Shown piece by piece: positions 9,267 to 18,055 of a DNA stretch of 64,000 bases. The DNA comes from an uncultured Clostridia bacterium. GTDB taxonomy: Bacteria > Bacillota > Clostridia > TANB77 > CAG-508. The stretch is from assembly GCA_934162205.1 (NCBI GenBank), contig CAKPIA010000007.1, positions 11,694 to 75,693 of the forward strand. The letters run 5' to 3'. Under the pieces are notes generated by a model that was not told the origin of the DNA, made no database searches, and was given only the letters and a program-made list of their open reading frames with translations. Every line of letters begins with the position of its first letter. Position 1 is the first letter of the stretch. The translations under genes and the position numbers were made by a program.

Positions 9267-9716
9267 TTAATCTTCTTTTATATCTTTTAATAATTCTAAT
9301 TGTGATATTAATAAAGATTCCATTTTTGCTTTATATATATCAAATTGTTTTTTAACGTCATCTAATTCTTTTTGTTTTAATTTTATTTCTTGTTCTAGAT
9401 TATCTGCTTCTTTTTGTGCATTTGCTTTTGCTTCGTTTATTATTTGTTCTGCTTGTTGTTTAGCAACGTTTTTTACATCTTCTGCAGTTGATTGAGCCAT
9501 AACTAATGTATTTTGAAGAGTTTCTTCAATTGATTTATATTGAACTAAACTTTTATTTAATTCTTCAACTTTTGTTTTTAATTCTGTTACATCTTTATAA
9601 TTTTTACTATAGTCTACTGATAATTCATCTAAGAAATCATCAACTTCATCAACGTTATAACCATTCATCATTTGTTTTGAAAATTTCTTATTTTCTATAT
9701 CAAGAGGTGTAATCAT
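9267..9716 (-). CDS. divIVA: DivIVA-domain cell-division protein
   Basis: Peripheral membrane coiled-coil protein that marks curved membranes at poles and septa. The N-terminal signature TPLDIENKKFSKQ (3-15) and NGYNVDEVDDFLDEL (18-32) match the DivIVA membrane-binding domain, followed by coiled coil to residue 149. It sits 31 nt downstream of sepF, the usual Gram-positive division cluster order, and starts with ATG behind AAGGAGG. It is shorter than B. subtilis DivIVA but in the range for Clostridia. Confidence 0.92.
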   Translation of the reverse strand: MITPLDIENKKFSKQMMNGYNVDEVDDFLDELSVDYSKNYKDVTELKTKVEELNKSLVQYKSIEETLQNTLVMAQSTAEDVKNVAKQQAEQIINEAKANAQKEADNLEQEIKLKQKELDDVKKQFDIYKAKMESLLISQLELLKDIKED

Positions 9717-9747
9717 AATTTTGTTCCTCCTTATTAGTCTTTGTTAA

Positions 9748-10227
9748 TTAGTTTACACTATTATTTTTTAACCAAGATACTGAAAGTTTATTTTTTATTT
9801 CTTCTCTTGCCATTTCATTTGTTATTTCATAATTCATTGGTGCTATTAAGAATATTGAGTTTGATATTTTTTGTATATGTCCATCTAAAGCATAAACTCC
9901 ACCACTAATAAAATCAATTATTCTTCTAGCAACATCTTTATTAACATATTCTAAATTAACTATTACAGATTTTTTTTCTTTTAATAATCCACATATTTCC
10001 TCAGATTGTTCAAAATTTGTTGGTTGAGAAATAACCATTTTTATAGTTTGTCCTTGTGCCATTGATACAACTTTATCTTTATTTTTTCTTCCAAAAAATT
10101 TTTTTTCTTCTTCTTCGTTTTCTTCTTCATAATCATTATCATATTCATAAACATTTTCATCTTCTTCTGGCTCTGCAGTATCCATTCCAAATAATCCCCA
10201 TACTTTATCCATTATTGCTCCTGACAT
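9748..10227 (-). CDS. sepF: Cell division protein SepF
   Basis: Membrane-tethered FtsZ anchor that aligns FtsZ filaments at the septum. The N-terminus (MSGAIMDKVWGLFGM) can form the amphipathic membrane-targeting helix. An acidic Glu/Asp/Tyr linker (about 17-45) follows, then the compact SepF domain (about 60-150) with a predicted FtsZ-binding core around SGGVYALDGHIQKI. It is 159 aa long, near the family norm. The ATG lies 7 nt behind AGGAGG. Its neighbours are divIVA downstream and a membrane-fusion-type protein upstream. Confidence 0.93.
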   Translation of the reverse strand: MSGAIMDKVWGLFGMDTAEPEEDENVYEYDNDYEEENEEEEKKFFGRKNKDKVVSMAQGQTIKMVISQPTNFEQSEEICGLLKEKKSVIVNLEYVNKDVARRIIDFISGGVYALDGHIQKISNSIFLIAPMNYEITNEMAREEIKNKLSVSWLKNNSVN

Positions 10228-10351
10228 TAAAAAAACCTCCTAAATTAACCTTCGTTTTATTTGTTATTAGTATCTATCTTTTTTTGATAATTGTCAATAC
10301 TTTTTGATATTGTTTTCAATTTTTAATATATTTGTAATATTTCTGTAATAT

Positions 10352-11599
10352 TTACTTAATTTTTCCTAAATCTGGGTTTAATAAAATTTCATCATATAAT
10401 GTAATTTTTTTATATGAATTAATTTCTGAATTACTATATCCCATATCTTTTAGCTCATCTGTTGTATAAGTTGTAACTATTGAATATTTTTCGTTTTGTT
10501 TTAAAACTTTTACTAGTAATTTACTTAGATATCCTGTTCTATTTCTAACAACATAATTTTTATCATTTTCTTGTGCTATTGCTTGATTTGGAACTTTTAA
10601 ACCTGAATAACTCCACCAAACTATATCAAACGATATTTTTCTATAATTTATTAATTCTTCTGGCAATTCATTCAACTTAAATATTACAACCATTTCATTA
10701 TTTTCTTCACTAACATATGAAACTTCTGTATCTAATTCTTGTCCACTTGAAAGTCTTATTTTTGCTTTGGTTCCAACTTTCATTTCTTGATCTTCTCTTT
10801 TTCTTATAACACTAGCGATGTAACATTCAAAATTATTAACTATTTTTCCACATTCTTCACTTGTTGATATTATTTTTCCAGTTTTTAAATTAAAACTCTC
10901 AAGTTTTTCTTTTGTCAACGTACTAAAATCTTCAGTTGTAAGTATGCTTTCTAACCCATCTACTTTATATGATACCATTCCACTTTCTGGTGCAGTAATA
11001 TATTCAGAGCCAGAATTTAATTCATTTTCATACTCACTTCTTTGTTTTATTAATTTTTTTATATACGAACCAGATGCACTTAAATCTCCTACCATTTTAG
11101 CTTTTTTAGTTATTAATTTACTAATTTCTTTCTTATATTCTTCTATTTTTTGTAAATCGGTTAAATTGTTTAACTCTTCTGTTTTGGTATCAATTTCTTT
11201 TTCTATTTGTTTTAAATCTGGTGAATACAAATCTGTTTCATTAGATAGAGCCGTTTGTATTTCTTCATCAAGTTTTTGTATTTTTTCTAATAATCCATTT
11301 TCATTTTTACTATAATATCTAAATACATTTTCTCCTTTGGCAACTCTATTTCCTTCAGAAATTATTTGTATCATTCCGTTTTTGTAATTTTCACCTTTTA
11401 TTACAGTTTCATCCCTTATTACATATCCTACTGCAGATTCTTCTTGTGACACTGTTCCTTCTTCAACTGTAAATGTATCTGTAGGATCTTTTACTAAAAG
11501 ATATATTGCATATATTATATAAGCCAATATAACTAGTAAAATTATTGATATTAATATTTTATTTTTAGTTAATTTAGTATTTTTACTAATTTCTTTCAA
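10352..11599 (-). CDS. HlyD-like membrane-fusion protein of the division cluster
   Basis: A single-pass membrane protein (segment about 14-36) with an extracytoplasmic HlyD/biotinyl-lipoyl-like domain interrupted by a coiled-coil hairpin (about 90-170). Related proteins are commonly found beside sepF in Clostridia; no export partner is encoded here, so a division or envelope role is more likely than a pump adaptor. The start codon is TTG, overlapping the TGA of miaA as TTGA, with GGAGG at good distance, so the two are translationally coupled. The length is 415 aa. The precise function is not known. Confidence 0.82.
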   Translation of the reverse strand: MKEISKNTKLTKNKILISIILLVILAYIIYAIYLLVKDPTDTFTVEEGTVSQEESAVGYVIRDETVIKGENYKNGMIQIISEGNRVAKGENVFRYYSKNENGLLEKIQKLDEEIQTALSNETDLYSPDLKQIEKEIDTKTEELNNLTDLQKIEEYKKEISKLITKKAKMVGDLSASGSYIKKLIKQRSEYENELNSGSEYITAPESGMVSYKVDGLESILTTEDFSTLTKEKLESFNLKTGKIISTSEECGKIVNNFECYIASVIRKREDQEMKVGTKAKIRLSSGQELDTEVSYVSEENNEMVVIFKLNELPEELINYRKISFDIVWWSYSGLKVPNQAIAQENDKNYVVRNRTGYLSKLLVKVLKQNEKYSIVTTYTTDELKDMGYSNSEINSYKKITLYDEILLNPDLGKIK

Positions 11600-12516
11600 T
11601 TTATAACCTCCAAAATAATATTTATATTATTTTGCATACTATCTAGTCCATCTAGCCATACTGTTTGTTTATTCTTTCTAAACCATGTTAATTGTCTTTT
11701 TGCATATCTTCTGCTTTCTTGTTTAATTATATCAATCATTTCTTCTTTGCTATATTCATTATCTAAATACTTAACTACTTCTTTGTATCCTAATCCCTGC
11801 ATTGCTGTAGGAAATGTTTTATATTTTTTTAATAAATTTTCAACTTCTTGGACAAGATCTTTTTCTATCATAATGTCTACTCTTTTATTTATTCTTTCAT
11901 AAAGTTTTTCTCTATCCATATTAATTGCAAATACTTTATAATCATATTCTAATTCTTTTTTTCTAGATTCAATTTCTTGTTCTGTTTTGGTTTTACCAGT
12001 TGCTTTATATATTTCCAATATCCTCATTATTCTTTTTTTATCATTAGAACTTATTTTTTCTATTGCTATTGGATCTATTTTTTTTGCTTCTTCGTATAAT
12101 TTTTCTAGGCCTTCTTTTTCAATTCTTTCTTCCAATTGTTTTCTATATTCTTCATCAACTTTTATTTCACTATATTCTATTCCATATATCAAACTGTCCA
12201 CATAAAGGCCAGTACCTCCAACTACTATTGGTACTTTGCCTTTATTTAATATTTCTTTTATTGCATTTATAGCATCATTTTTAAAATCTGCTACACTATA
12301 TCTTTGATCTGGTGAAACAAAATCCATTAAATAATGTTTTATTCCTTGTTTTTCTTCTTCATCTGGTTTTGCTGTACCTATATTCATATCTTTATATATT
12401 TGCATAGAATCACAAGAAACAATTTCTCCATTAATCTTTTTTGCAAGTTCAATTGATAATGCTGTTTTTCCGGAAGCTGTTGGTCCACATATTACTATAA
12501 CTTTAGGCTTTGACAT
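11596..12516 (-). CDS. miaA: tRNA dimethylallyltransferase MiaA
   Basis: Transfers a dimethylallyl group to A37 of tRNAs that read UNN codons. The P-loop GPTASGKT is at 11-18, followed by the DSMQIYKDMNIGTAKP substrate loop and GGTGLYVDSLIYG near 99-111. C-terminal AMQGLGYKE and RRYAKRQLTWFRK motifs are intact. The length (306 aa) is normal. Its last codons overlap the TTG start of the HlyD-like gene. hfq, a frequent neighbour, is not present. Confidence 0.96.
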   Translation of the reverse strand: MSKPKVIVICGPTASGKTALSIELAKKINGEIVSCDSMQIYKDMNIGTAKPDEEEKQGIKHYLMDFVSPDQRYSVADFKNDAINAIKEILNKGKVPIVVGGTGLYVDSLIYGIEYSEIKVDEEYRKQLEERIEKEGLEKLYEEAKKIDPIAIEKISSNDKKRIMRILEIYKATGKTKTEQEIESRKKELEYDYKVFAINMDREKLYERINKRVDIMIEKDLVQEVENLLKKYKTFPTAMQGLGYKEVVKYLDNEYSKEEMIDIIKQESRRYAKRQLTWFRKNKQTVWLDGLDSMQNNINIILEVIN

Positions 12517-12525
12517 ATTGCACCT

Positions 12526-12957
12526 CTATTTTTGTTTTTTATAAATTTCCAAAATTCCTATCTGTGTATTTACTAAGTAATTATATTCTATAATTAGAAC
12601 AATTAGAAAAATAATCAATATTTTTAATATTCTAAATTTAAGTTTTTCTTTTTCAATTTCGTTATTTTTTATTTCATTTAATATTTTTGCAAATGATGGC
12701 ATTAAAAACAATGCATTCACTGGAGTAAAGATTAACACTAGCATTTTTCCTATATCATTTTTCATTTCAATTTTTTCATAATCAATATTTGTTGAAGAAA
12801 TATTAAATAATACTAATGTTATAAATGCTACAATTAGTAATCCTAAAACTATGTATATAATTTTCGTCTTTTTTTCTATATTACCTAGTTTTTGCCATGT
12901 ATAAACTCCTAGAACTGCAAATAATATTATTGTAATTATTGATATTATAATTATCAT
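12526..12957 (-). CDS. Small four-pass membrane protein between mutL and miaA
   Basis: I do not recognise this 143-residue protein. Four hydrophobic stretches (about 2-18, 33-52, 69-86 and 107-127) suggest an integral membrane protein with charged loops (IEKKTK, NNEIEKEKLK). It starts with ATG behind GAGGTT, 8 nt after the mutL stop, and ends 9 nt before miaA, so it lies inside the mutL-miaA operon. No catalytic motif is visible. Confidence 0.75.
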   Translation of the reverse strand: MIIIISIITIILFAVLGVYTWQKLGNIEKKTKIIYIVLGLLIVAFITLVLFNISSTNIDYEKIEMKNDIGKMLVLIFTPVNALFLMPSFAKILNEIKNNEIEKEKLKFRILKILIIFLIVLIIEYNYLVNTQIGILEIYKKQK

Positions 12958-12965
12958 TTTAACCT

Positions 12966-15197
12966 CTATTTTCTTGCAAATTTTCTTTCTATATCATATT
13001 TTGTCATCTTTATTGCTGTTGGTCTTCCATGTGGACATGTAAATGGATTTGGTAATCTTAACAATTTGTCCATTAAACTATCAACTTCTTCTTTTGTTAA
13101 AGCCATATTAGCTTTAACAGCAGCTTTACACGCAACTGTTGCTATAAATTTTTCTTCTTTTTCCTGTTTTGCTGTTCTTGCAACTGTATTTATTTCATCA
13201 AGAGTTTCCAAAAATAATTCTTTTGTATCTAAGTCAACACATATATTTGGAACTCCAGATAATTTAATTGTATTTTCTCCAAATTCTTCTAATGTAAATC
13301 CAGCTTTTCTAAACATATCCATATTTTCTTTTGCAATATCCATTTCTTTATGTGTTAATGTTATTACATCTGGTAGGAGTAACATTTGTGAATCTTTGGT
13401 AGAATCACTATAATAATTTTTCTTTATTTGTTCATACATTATTCTCTCATGTGCTGCATGTTGGTCTAATATGTACATTTCTTTATTCATTTCAAGAATA
13501 ATATATGTTTTAAATGCTATTCCTATAAATTTATATGTTGGCTTATTGTATTCCTCAATATCTTCAAATACAGAAACATTTTCTGTATTTTCTAGAATAT
13601 CTTCGGCATCAATTTGCTTTTCTGCCTCTTGTTCTTCTTGAATAATACCAATTGGTTTATTTCCAAAAGTTTTTTCATACATTTGGTCAAAATTTTCTGT
13701 CTCTTGTTCTTCTGCTTTTCTTAGCATATCTATTTGTTCTTTTAATTTTTTAAACTCTTCATTTTTAGCAATTTCACTTGGTGTTTCTTCTTTTTCTTCT
13801 GCCTTATTTTCTTCTTTTATTTCATCAACAATTACATTTTCATTTTTTTCTTCTAAATCTTGTGATTCTTCTTTTTCTTTTTGTTCTTCTAATTTTTCAT
13901 GTTCTTCAATTTCAATCTCTTCTTTTTTCTTATTTTCTTCCGTTTCTTTTTTTAATTTTTCTTGTAATTGTTTTAATTGATTTAATATGTTTTCTGTTGA
14001 TTGAGGCATATCGCCTTTAATTGTATTAAATGAAATATTCTTTTCTTCATTTTTCTTATTTATTTCTTCTATTTTTTTAAATAAACTTGACTCTTCTTTA
14101 TTTTCTTTTGGTTGAATTTTTTCTTCTATTTTTCTTTCATCACTAATAGTTTCTATTCTTTTTGTTACATCTTCAAACACTTTTTCTTTAGATGTATTTG
14201 CTACAAGTTCTGATTTTAATAATGTATCTTTTATAGCATGATATATTGCTTTAAAAACTTTGTTTTCTTCTTCAAATCTTACTTCTAATTTTGCTGGATG
14301 AACATTAACATCAACTTTACTTGGATCCATTTCTAGATTTAAAACTACAAAACCAAATTTTCCTATTGGAAGCATTCCTTTAAAAGCTTGTTCTGTTGCT
14401 GAAGAAAGAGTTTTATCTTTTATATATCTTTTATTTACAAAAAATAATTGATTTGATCTATTAGATCTTGCTATTTCTGGTTTTCCTACAACTCCAACAA
14501 TATTAATATCTTCGTAATTATAATTAACTTCTAATATCCCATCTGAAACATCTTTTCCATATATGCTATATATAACAGTTTTTAAATCACCATTACCATT
14601 TGTTTGGATTACTGTTTTCCCAGTATTTATTAATTTAAATGAAATATTAGGATTAACTAATGCAATCCTTGTTATAACATCTTCTATATATCCTGATTCT
14701 GTATAGTCCTTTTTTAAAAATTTATATCTTACTGGTGTGTTAAAGAATAAATTTTTTACAGTAATTGTAGTACCTGTAGGGCATCCAACTTCTTCTTTAT
14801 TTAAGACTTTTCCACCTTCTACAGTTATTTTATATCCAGTTTCTTGACTATCAGTTTTTGATACTAATTCAACATTTGCTATTGCTGCAATACTAGCTAG
14901 AGCCTCTCCTCTAAATCCCATAGATTTTACATTTTCTAAATCATCCGCACATCTAATTTTGCTTGTTGCATGCCTTTCAAATGCTATTTCTAGATCATCA
15001 TTTGCTATTCCTTTTCCATCATCTATTACTTTTATATAAGATATTCCACCATTCTTTATTTCTACTGTTATATTTTTTGCTCCTGCATCAATTGAATTTT
15101 CTATCATTTCTTTTATTACTGAAGCAGGCCTTTCTATAACCTCTCCTGCTGCTATTTTGTTTATTGTTAAATCATCTAATAAAACTATATTTCCCAT
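12966..15197 (-). CDS. mutL: DNA mismatch repair protein MutL (endonuclease type)
   Basis: Mismatch-repair ATPase that couples MutS recognition to strand incision. The N-terminal GHKL ATPase is complete (NSIDAGA, DDGKGI, GFRGEALASI). The C-terminal domain carries the DQHAAHERIMYE metal-binding motif and a late CPHGRP motif, both marks of MutL proteins with their own nicking activity. The linker, about 340-560, is an unusually long Glu/Lys-rich, low-complexity stretch, which makes the protein 743 aa. I chose the ATG at 15197, 5 nt behind GGAGG; a TTG four codons upstream would place that site inside the gene. mutS is not in the window. Confidence 0.95.
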   Translation of the reverse strand: MGNIVLLDDLTINKIAAGEVIERPASVIKEMIENSIDAGAKNITVEIKNGGISYIKVIDDGKGIANDDLEIAFERHATSKIRCADDLENVKSMGFRGEALASIAAIANVELVSKTDSQETGYKITVEGGKVLNKEEVGCPTGTTITVKNLFFNTPVRYKFLKKDYTESGYIEDVITRIALVNPNISFKLINTGKTVIQTNGNGDLKTVIYSIYGKDVSDGILEVNYNYEDINIVGVVGKPEIARSNRSNQLFFVNKRYIKDKTLSSATEQAFKGMLPIGKFGFVVLNLEMDPSKVDVNVHPAKLEVRFEEENKVFKAIYHAIKDTLLKSELVANTSKEKVFEDVTKRIETISDERKIEEKIQPKENKEESSLFKKIEEINKKNEEKNISFNTIKGDMPQSTENILNQLKQLQEKLKKETEENKKKEEIEIEEHEKLEEQKEKEESQDLEEKNENVIVDEIKEENKAEEKEETPSEIAKNEEFKKLKEQIDMLRKAEEQETENFDQMYEKTFGNKPIGIIQEEQEAEKQIDAEDILENTENVSVFEDIEEYNKPTYKFIGIAFKTYIILEMNKEMYILDQHAAHERIMYEQIKKNYYSDSTKDSQMLLLPDVITLTHKEMDIAKENMDMFRKAGFTLEEFGENTIKLSGVPNICVDLDTKELFLETLDEINTVARTAKQEKEEKFIATVACKAAVKANMALTKEEVDSLMDKLLRLPNPFTCPHGRPTAIKMTKYDIERKFARK

Positions 15198-15282
15198 CTT
15201 TTCCTCCAATTTTGCATTTGTACAATTTTTTAAATTATATCATTACTTTTTTTGTTTTGTATAGAGTTTTAGAAAAATTTGT

Positions 15283-15310
15283 AACAAAATTTTTACCAAT
15301 TCATATTATA
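15283..15310 (+). promoter_or_regulatory. Possible SigK-type (late mother-cell) promoter
   Basis: AACA at 283-286 and CATATTATA at 302-310 are spaced by 16 nt, matching the sporulation SigK consensus (AC, 16 nt, CATANNNTA) recalled from B. subtilis. It lies 65 nt upstream of the first cysteine-rich mini-gene, whose product looks like a spore-surface protein. This is a by-eye match only. Confidence 0.4.
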
Positions 15311-15374
15311 TATCATACAAAGGAACACAAACAAAAGATTAAACTCAAATATTTTTTCAAGGAGGTACTTACTT

Positions 15375-15488
15375 ATGTGTTGCTGTAATGATGAAATTCT
15401 TTGGTTCATTATTCTTTTCTTACTTCTTTTCTGTGGTGGCTGTGGCAACAGAGGTTGTTGTTGCAATAACGATAACTCTTGTTGCTAA
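15375..15488 (+). CDS. Cysteine-rich small membrane protein 1
   Basis: A 37-residue protein with ten cysteines: CCC at 2-4, one hydrophobic segment (about 8-19, ILWFIILFLLLF), then GGCGNRGCCC and a terminal CC. It starts with ATG 8 nt behind AAGGAGGT. Similar very short high-cysteine proteins in Clostridium are annotated as chorion-class high-cysteine proteins and are suspected spore-coat or membrane components. The next gene has the same plan, so the two form a pair behind a SigK-like promoter. A role in the spore surface is inferred from composition and promoter only. Confidence 0.75.
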   Translation: MCCCNDEILWFIILFLLLFCGGCGNRGCCCNNDNSCC

Positions 15489-15528
15489 TTGAAAAGAATA
15501 ATACTTTTTTAGGAAAGGGGGTTTTCTT

Positions 15529-15645
15529 ATGCCTGAAAACAGAGGATGCGGATGTGGTTTCGGATTTGGTGATGACTGCTGCTGGATAATAATTCTTATA
15601 ATATTAATCTGCTGTTGTTGCGGTGGTAACAAAGGATGTTGCTAA
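15529..15645 (+). CDS. Cysteine-rich small membrane protein 2
   Basis: A 38-residue protein with ten cysteines. A Gly/Cys/Phe-rich N-terminus (GCGCGFGFGDDCCW) leads into a hydrophobic segment (19-27), then CCCC at 28-31 and a terminal CC. It starts with ATG behind AAAGGGGG, 40 nt after its sister gene, and is followed by a strong terminator. Its composition is unlike any other protein in the window except the sister at 15375. G+C is locally raised because of the Cys and Gly codons. Confidence 0.75.
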   Translation: MPENRGCGCGFGFGDDCCWIIILIILICCCCGGNKGCC

Positions 15646-15654
15646 TTCAATAAC

Positions 15655-15692
15655 CAAAAAATAGTACCTATTTTTAGGTACTATTTTTTATT
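15655..15692. terminator. Bidirectional terminator after the cysteine-rich pair
   Basis: AATAGTACCTA pairs perfectly with TAGGTACTATT around a short T loop, with an A run before it and a T run after it. It ends the plus-strand mini-operon and could also end any transcript of the minus-strand fragment at 15688-15891. Confidence 0.85.
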
Positions 15693-15891
15693 GCCAAGAC
15701 AATATTGGATATCCTCCATTTATATTACTACTATCATTCTTAAAAGCACTTCCTAGTGTACCTGTTAGTCCCTTTAGTTGTGTTGCTGTTTGTGAAACAG
15801 CATTTGAATTACTTGAATGACTTACAATACCATATGTTGCTCCACATCCGGATGTGTGTACTCTCGCAAGTGTTTTAACCTTTATTTTCAT
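15688..15891 (-). pseudogene. C-terminal remnant of a GLUG-motif surface protein
   Basis: A 67-codon open frame whose end (TLGSAFKNDSSNINGGYPIL, then SWQ) resembles the C-terminus of large GLUG-repeat surface proteins of gut Firmicutes; the repeats themselves are missing. There is no ribosome-binding site before the first ATG and no signal peptide. The simplest reading is a leftover 3' end of a deleted surface-protein gene. The region 15892-16013 upstream holds no further recognisable coding sequence. Confidence 0.5.
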
Positions 15892-16013
15892 TTGTATTAT
15901 TCTTCTTTCGTCATTATATTTTAAGTATATTATTACGAATACTATTTGTCAATATTGTTTTTTATATTTTTTCAGATCTTTTCAAATCATTTTTTAAAAT
16001 ATTTTTAATTAAT

Positions 16014-16042
16014 TTGACAAATATATTTATTAAACATATAAT
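16014..16042 (+). promoter_or_regulatory. Consensus sigma-A promoter of deoD
   Basis: TTGACA (16014-16019) and TATAAT (16037-16042) with exactly 17 nt between them form a perfect consensus promoter. The start site should lie near 16049, only about 12 nt before AAAGGAGG, so the leader is very short. Confidence 0.85.
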
Positions 16043-16075
16043 TTGAATACAAATAATATTAAAGGAGGAATTTAC

Positions 16076-16798
16076 ATGTCTACACCTCATAATGAAGCAA
16101 ATTTAGGAGATATTGCAAAAGTAGTTATAATGCCTGGTGATCCATTAAGAGCAAAATATATTGCAGAAAATTTTTTAGAAGATTATAAATTGGTTAATTC
16201 TGTACGTGGTATGTATGCATATACTGGAAAATATAAAGGAAAAGAATTAACTGTTATGGCACACGGTATGGGAATGCCTAGTGTTGGTATTTATACTTAT
16301 GAATTATATAAATTTTATAATGTAGAATCTATAATTAGAATCGGTTCTTGCGGTGGATATATGCCAAATAATAAATTGTTTGATATTATTTTATCAGAAG
16401 CTGTATATTCAGAAAGTAATTATGCATTAACATTAAATAACGACGATTGTCATTTAGCTTATTCTGATAAATATTTAAATGATATAATTTCTAATACTGC
16501 AAAAGATTTAAATATAAATATTTTTAAAGGAAATACAGTTTGTACTGATTGTTTTGATGTTTATATGACTGATGTAAATAAATTTTTAGAAAGATTACCC
16601 AAAGATCTTAATCCACTTGGTGCAGAAATGGAAGCATTTGCTTTATTTTATAATGCAAAACTTTTAAATAAAAAAGCTGCTTGTTTAATGAGCATAGTTG
16701 ATTCAAAATATATTGACAAAATAGCAACTCCTGAGGAAAGACAAACAGGTTTAACTAATATGATTAAACTTGCACTAGAAAGTGCTTTAAATATTTAA
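16076..16798 (+). CDS. deoD: Purine-nucleoside phosphorylase DeoD
   Basis: Trimeric/hexameric-type purine nucleoside phosphorylase that splits purine (deoxy)nucleosides with phosphate in the salvage pathway. The protein (240 aa) shows the phosphate-binding VIMPGDPLRAKYIAE (about 18-32), HGMGMPSVGIY, RIGSCGG and the base/ribose pocket LGAEMEAFAL. The start ATG lies 6 nt behind AAAGGAGG. It is a single-gene plus-strand unit with a perfect promoter and its own terminator, set between minus-strand operons. Confidence 0.96.
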   Translation: MSTPHNEANLGDIAKVVIMPGDPLRAKYIAENFLEDYKLVNSVRGMYAYTGKYKGKELTVMAHGMGMPSVGIYTYELYKFYNVESIIRIGSCGGYMPNNKLFDIILSEAVYSESNYALTLNNDDCHLAYSDKYLNDIISNTAKDLNINIFKGNTVCTDCFDVYMTDVNKFLERLPKDLNPLGAEMEAFALFYNAKLLNKKAACLMSIVDSKYIDKIATPEERQTGLTNMIKLALESALNI

Positions 16799-16819
16799 AA
16801 CTTTTATAGTAAAAAACAA

Positions 16820-16850
16820 AAGCGGACATTTTATAATGTCCACTTTTTTA
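16820..16850. terminator. Terminator between deoD and greA
   Basis: GGACATT pairs with AATGTCC (about 16824-16841), with T-rich ends on the plus strand and A-rich sequence before it. It sits between convergent deoD and greA and can end both transcripts. Confidence 0.8.
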
Positions 16851-16854
16851 CTTA

Positions 16855-17331
16855 CTATTTTTTTATTGATAAAATTTTATATTGCATAACACCTGCTGGA
16901 GCATCAACATCAACAACTTGACCCTTTTTTGCACCTAAAAGAGCTTTTCCTACTGGTGATTCATTAGAAATTTTATTTTCTGCTAAATCAACTTCTGTTG
17001 ATCCTACTATTGTATATTCAACTTCTTCATTAAATTCCATATCTAAAACTTTAACGCAATTTCCTATTTGAACTGTTTTTGTATCAATTTCTGATTCATC
17101 TATTATTTTTGCATATCTTAATTTGTTTTCTAATTCAGCTATTTTTATTTCATTTTCAGATTGAGCTGTTTTTGCTTCATCATATTCTGAGTTTTCAGAT
17201 AAATCACCAAATCCTAATGCTACTTTAATTCTTTCTGCTATTTCTGTTCTTTTTTCAGTTCTAAGATATTCTAATTGTTTTTCTAAATTATCATATCCTT
17301 CTTGTGTTAATATTACTTCTTTCTCGTCCAT
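16855..17331 (-). CDS. greA: Transcription elongation factor GreA
   Basis: Rescues backtracked RNA polymerase by stimulating transcript cleavage. It has 158 aa, the standard length. The N-terminal coiled coil carries the tip motif [13 protein letters not shown] (acidic Asp/Glu), and the C-terminal FKBP-like domain contains [14 protein letters not shown]. The ATG follows AAGGAGG. The stop lies just after the shared terminator with deoD. Confidence 0.97.
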   Translation of the reverse strand: MDEKEVILTQEGYDNLEKQLEYLRTEKRTEIAERIKVALGFGDLSENSEYDEAKTAQSENEIKIAELENKLRYAKIIDESEIDTKTVQIGNCVKVLDMEFNEEVEYTIVGSTEVDLAENKISNESPVGKALLGAKKGQVVDVDAPAGVMQYKILSIKK

Positions 17332-17446
17332 TTTATTTCCTCCTTATTTGTGGATTGAATTTCTTAATATATTAATCCAATTCCTTTATTTTGTCAAGTT
17401 TATTACATTTTTATTTAATATTTATACATTATTACGCATTATATTT

Positions 17447-18040
17447 TTAATCTTTAAGCAAGTCTTTTCCATCTTTTATATAATTCCAACCTGAAAATAT
17501 AGTTGCTATAACAGATATTATCATTAAAATTGTTACAATTAAATTAATTATAAAACTATATCCTGATAAAGTTCCTTTAAAACATGTTGCAAATGCATTT
17601 AAATCTATAAACGCTAATATAATTGCTAACATTTGTGTAACTGTTTTTAATTTACCCCAAATTGATGCTGCAATAACTTTTCCACCTTTTTCTACTGCAA
17701 CTAATCTATACCCTGATACTATAAATTCTCTTGCTAATACAATTATAGGAATCCAAGCTGGTAATTTTCCCATTTCTACAAGCATAATCATTGCTGCTAA
17801 TACTAATATTTTATCTGCTAATGGATCTAAAAACTTACCAAATGTTGTTATTTGATTTCTTGATCTTGCTATATGTCCGTCTAATTTATCTGTAATAGAT
17901 GCAATTATAAATATTGCATCTATTACAAGTAAGAAATGTGGTATACCATAAAAATCTCCTGGTATATTTAAAAATGGAATTATTACCATAATTGGAACTA
18001 AAAAAATTCTAAAAATTGTTAATTTATTTGCTAAATTCAT
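17447..18040 (-). CDS. pgsA: CDP-diacylglycerol-glycerol-3-phosphate 3-phosphatidyltransferase
   Basis: Makes phosphatidylglycerophosphate, the committed step of phosphatidylglycerol synthesis. The CDP-alcohol phosphatidyltransferase signature D-x2-DG-x2-AR-x8-G-x3-D-x3-D is seen in DKLDGHIARS and GKFLDPLADK. Four to five membrane segments span the 197 residues. The ATG follows AAAGGAAG, 15 nt after the S41 protease stop, so the two share a transcript. Confidence 0.94.
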   Translation of the reverse strand: MNLANKLTIFRIFLVPIMVIIPFLNIPGDFYGIPHFLLVIDAIFIIASITDKLDGHIARSRNQITTFGKFLDPLADKILVLAAMIMLVEMGKLPAWIPIIVLAREFIVSGYRLVAVEKGGKVIAASIWGKLKTVTQMLAIILAFIDLNAFATCFKGTLSGYSFIINLIVTILMIISVIATIFSGWNYIKDGKDLLKD

Positions 18041-18055
18041 TTTGTTCTTCTTCCT

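Noticed and set aside
15420..15632. Minus-strand ORF opposite the cysteine-rich genes
   Set aside because: It is antisense to two well-started mini-genes and has no ribosome site; the Cys/Gly codons of the true genes create it.
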